6,837 nt of DNA, taken from positions 1 to 6,837 of the forward strand of contig CAZRNR010000078.1 of NCBI GenBank assembly GCA_964601505.1, given 5' to 3'. The notes under the pieces are model-generated. The model saw only the letters and a program-made list of their open reading frames with translations. It searched no databases and was not told where the DNA came from. The position numbers and the translations under genes are program-made. The first letter of the stretch is position 1. The number at the start of each line of letters is the position of its first letter. The DNA comes from DRWZ01 sp964601505 (GTDB taxonomy: Bacteria; Calescibacteriota; Calescibacteriia; Calescibacteriales; Calescibacteriaceae). Below are positions 5,722 to 6,837 of the stretch, one piece after another.

Positions 5722-6281
5722 CCCCCCAAGGCCAAGGCCAGGCCGAGAACCACCACCGCACTTCCCAGAAAGCGCAAGGCCCCCCTACCAGGCGCCCCCC
5801 GGGTCCCCAGGGCAAGGCCCAGGGCCATCCCCCCCAGGTGAAGGAGCAGGGTGGAGAGGAGGAAGCCCAAGGCAAAGCCCCAGGCCCCCTCCAGAGGGGT
5901 TTCGGCGCCGTGAGCGTAGCCGTGGCCCAGGGCAGAGGCCCCTACCAGGGCCAGGGCCCAAGACAGGGGAAGCCGGGCCGCCCCGGCCACCACCCCTCCC
6001 AGGAGGAGCAAGGAGGCCAGGATGCCCACCTCTACCCCGGGCCAGGGACCGAGGCCAAACCCCAACAACCAGCCGAGGGCCGCGAAGGCCAGGAACCCCA
6101 GGGGAAGCCGCCAGAGGTAGACCCCCCCGAGTTGCGCCGCCCAGACTCCCAGGATGAACATCGCCGCCAGGTGGTCCAGCCCCGTGAAGGGGTGAAGGAG
6201 GCCACCCACCAGACCGCCTGGCCCGCCCCCATGGGCCAGGGCCAGGCCCGCAAACGCCCACCATCCCATGCTCCTACGCAT
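5718..6281 (-). CDS. HupE/UreJ-family nickel permease
   Basis: This is a 187-residue integral membrane protein of the HupE/UreJ family, secondary transporters that bring nickel (some cobalt) into the cell for hydrogenase or urease. The signature H-P-F-T-G-L-D-H lies at 30-37. A second His motif, G-H-G-Y-A-H-G (119-125), and H148 lie in later helices. Membrane segments are visible at about 37-53, 57-78, 83-101, 104-125, 132-159 and 167-186. The first residues (W-W-A-F-A-G-L-A-L-A then H-G-G-G) look like a cleavable signal exposing a histidine near the N-terminus, as known for HupE. ATG 6281 has AGGAGG fused to the ureA TAG. Position is unusual, between ureA and ureB, with a 4-base overlap into ureB. 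Nickel specificity is inferred from family and context. Confidence 0.9.
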   Translation of the reverse strand: MRRSMGWWAFAGLALAHGGGPGGLVGGLLHPFTGLDHLAAMFILGVWAAQLGGVYLWRLPLGFLAFAALGWLLGFGLGPWPGVEVGILASLLLLGGVVAGAARLPLSWALALVGASALGHGYAHGAETPLEGAWGFALGFLLSTLLLHLGGMALGLALGTRGAPGRGALRFLGSAVVVLGLALALGG

Positions 6282-6294
6282 ACCCGCACACCTC

Positions 6295-6597
6295 CTAACG
6301 GATCGGCCGGTGCACCGTCACCAGCTTGGTGCCATCGGGGAAGGTTCCCTCCACCTGGATCTCCTCGATCATCTCCGCCACCCCCTCCATCACATCCTCC
6401 CGGGTGAGGATCTGGGACCCCATGGTCATGAGCTCCGTCACAGAGCGTCCCTCCCGGATTCCCTCCAGGATCTCTGCGGTGATCAGGGCCACCGCCTCAG
6501 GGTAGTTGAGCTTGAGGCCACGGGCCCGCCGCCTTCTGGCCACCTCTGCGGCCATGAAGATGAGCAGTTTGTCTATCTCCCGGGGTGTAAGGCGCAC
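6295..6597 (-). CDS. ureA: Urease gamma subunit UreA
   Basis: This is the gamma structural subunit of the (ABC)3 urease. With the GTG at 6597 the protein is exactly 100 residues and begins M-R-L-T-P-R-E-I-D-K-L-L-I-F, the canonical UreA N-terminus. It continues with A-R-G-L-K-L-N-Y-P-E-A-V-A-L-I, and ends in the usual V-E-G-T-F-P-D-G-T-K-L-V-T-V-H-x-P-I. An earlier in-frame GTG at 6603 lies within the SD itself, while 6597 is five bases after AGGAGG (6608 to 6603), so 6597 is preferred. The TAG stop is fused to the next SD as TAGGAGG. Unlike in most operons the next gene is not ureB but a nickel permease gene. Confidence 0.96.
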   Translation of the reverse strand: MRLTPREIDKLLIFMAAEVARRRRARGLKLNYPEAVALITAEILEGIREGRSVTELMTMGSQILTREDVMEGVAEMIEEIQVEGTFPDGTKLVTVHRPIR

Positions 6598-6602
6598 GCC
6601 CA

Positions 6603-6608
6603 CCTCCT
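6603..6608 (-). promoter_or_regulatory. Ribosome binding site deciding the ureA start
   Basis: On the minus strand AGGAGG (6608 to 6603) overlaps the urtE TAG stop and sits five bases before GTG 6597. The alternative GTG at 6603 would overlap the SD and add two residues that UreA proteins do not have. Confidence 0.6.
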
Positions 6609-6837
6609 AGAGGCTTACCATCTGGGCCACAATCTCGGGATTGGTCTCCGAGGTGCTTCCCTGCATCACCATCCGGCCCCGGTCCATCACGTAGAAGCGC
6701 TGGGCAAAGCCCCAGACAAACTCCAGGTTCTGCTCCACCACCAAGAGGCCTATGCCGAGCTCCCTGCGGATCCACACCAAACTATCTTGTATTTTTTCCA
6801 CTATAGATGGCTGTATGCCCTCTGTGGGCTCGTCTAA
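6607..6837 (-). CDS. urtE: Urea ABC transporter ATP-binding protein UrtE, C-terminal part
   Basis: Only the last 76 residues are in the window; the gene continues beyond 6837. The visible part starts at the Walker B/D-loop, L-D-E-P-T-E-G-I-Q-P-S-I-V, a form typical of UrtE and its LivF relatives. It goes on through L-L-V-V-E-Q, where these families carry Gln at the switch position usually held by His. It ends with D-R-G-R-M-V-M-Q-G-S, a normal ABC ATPase tail. UrtE is one of two ATPases of the high-affinity UrtABCDE urea importer and acts at the inner face of the membrane. Placement directly before ureA supports urea over branched-chain amino acids as substrate. The reading frame is open to the window edge, so it is cut by the window rather than broken. 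Confidence 0.88.
   Translation of the reverse strand, partial: LDEPTEGIQPSIVEKIQDSLVWIRRELGIGLLVVEQNLEFVWGFAQRFYVMDRGRMVMQGSTSETNPEIVAQMVSL

Noticed and set aside
6589..6609. Possible nickel or cobalt riboswitch before ureA or the permease gene
   Set aside because: The junctions are only a few bases long and leave no room for a riboswitch. None was recognised elsewhere.

Overview
The window is GC-rich (strong G/C at third codon positions, frequent GTG and TTG starts, very tight gene packing). Its genes are typical of a thermophilic bacterium of the Thermus/Meiothermus type. That assignment rests on composition, the leaderless-looking promoters and the HEPN/MNT pair; it is an inference, not a proven identity. 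Apart from a short left edge and one 266-base gap, everything is coding.

Left part, plus strand (about 1-802): a probable regulatory region (11-105) with two divergent leaderless-type promoters and an imperfect inverted repeat. It is followed by a two-gene HEPN-domain / minimal nucleotidyltransferase (MNT) module (106-525 and 464-802) whose genes overlap by 62 bases. This pair has the architecture of HEPN/MNT toxin-antitoxin modules, although the HEPN protein lacks the usual Rx4-6H RNase motif. Bases 803-1068 separate it from the convergent urease operon and hold two GC-rich hairpins but no convincing gene.

Right part, minus strand (6837 down to 1069): one continuous urea-utilisation operon. 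In transcription order it runs urtE (3' end only; urea ABC transporter ATPase), ureA, a hupE/ureJ-type nickel permease gene, ureB, ureC, ureE, ureF, ureG and ureD. Junctions are 4-base overlaps, gaps of about 4 to 13 bases, or a stop codon fused to the next Shine-Dalgarno sequence. The promoter must lie beyond 6837, probably ahead of the other urt genes.

Together these genes bring urea into the cell (Urt), import nickel (HupE/UreJ), build the UreA/UreB/UreC apoenzyme, and load the carbamylated-lysine di-nickel site using the nickel chaperone UreE and the UreD-UreF-UreG GTPase complex. All catalytic residues of UreC that can be checked are present, so the operon looks functional. The features most worth attention are the nickel permease gene inserted between ureA and ureB, the recurrent TAGGAGG stop/SD junctions, the TTG start of ureD inside ureG, and the HEPN/MNT module with its dyad-containing divergent promoter region.
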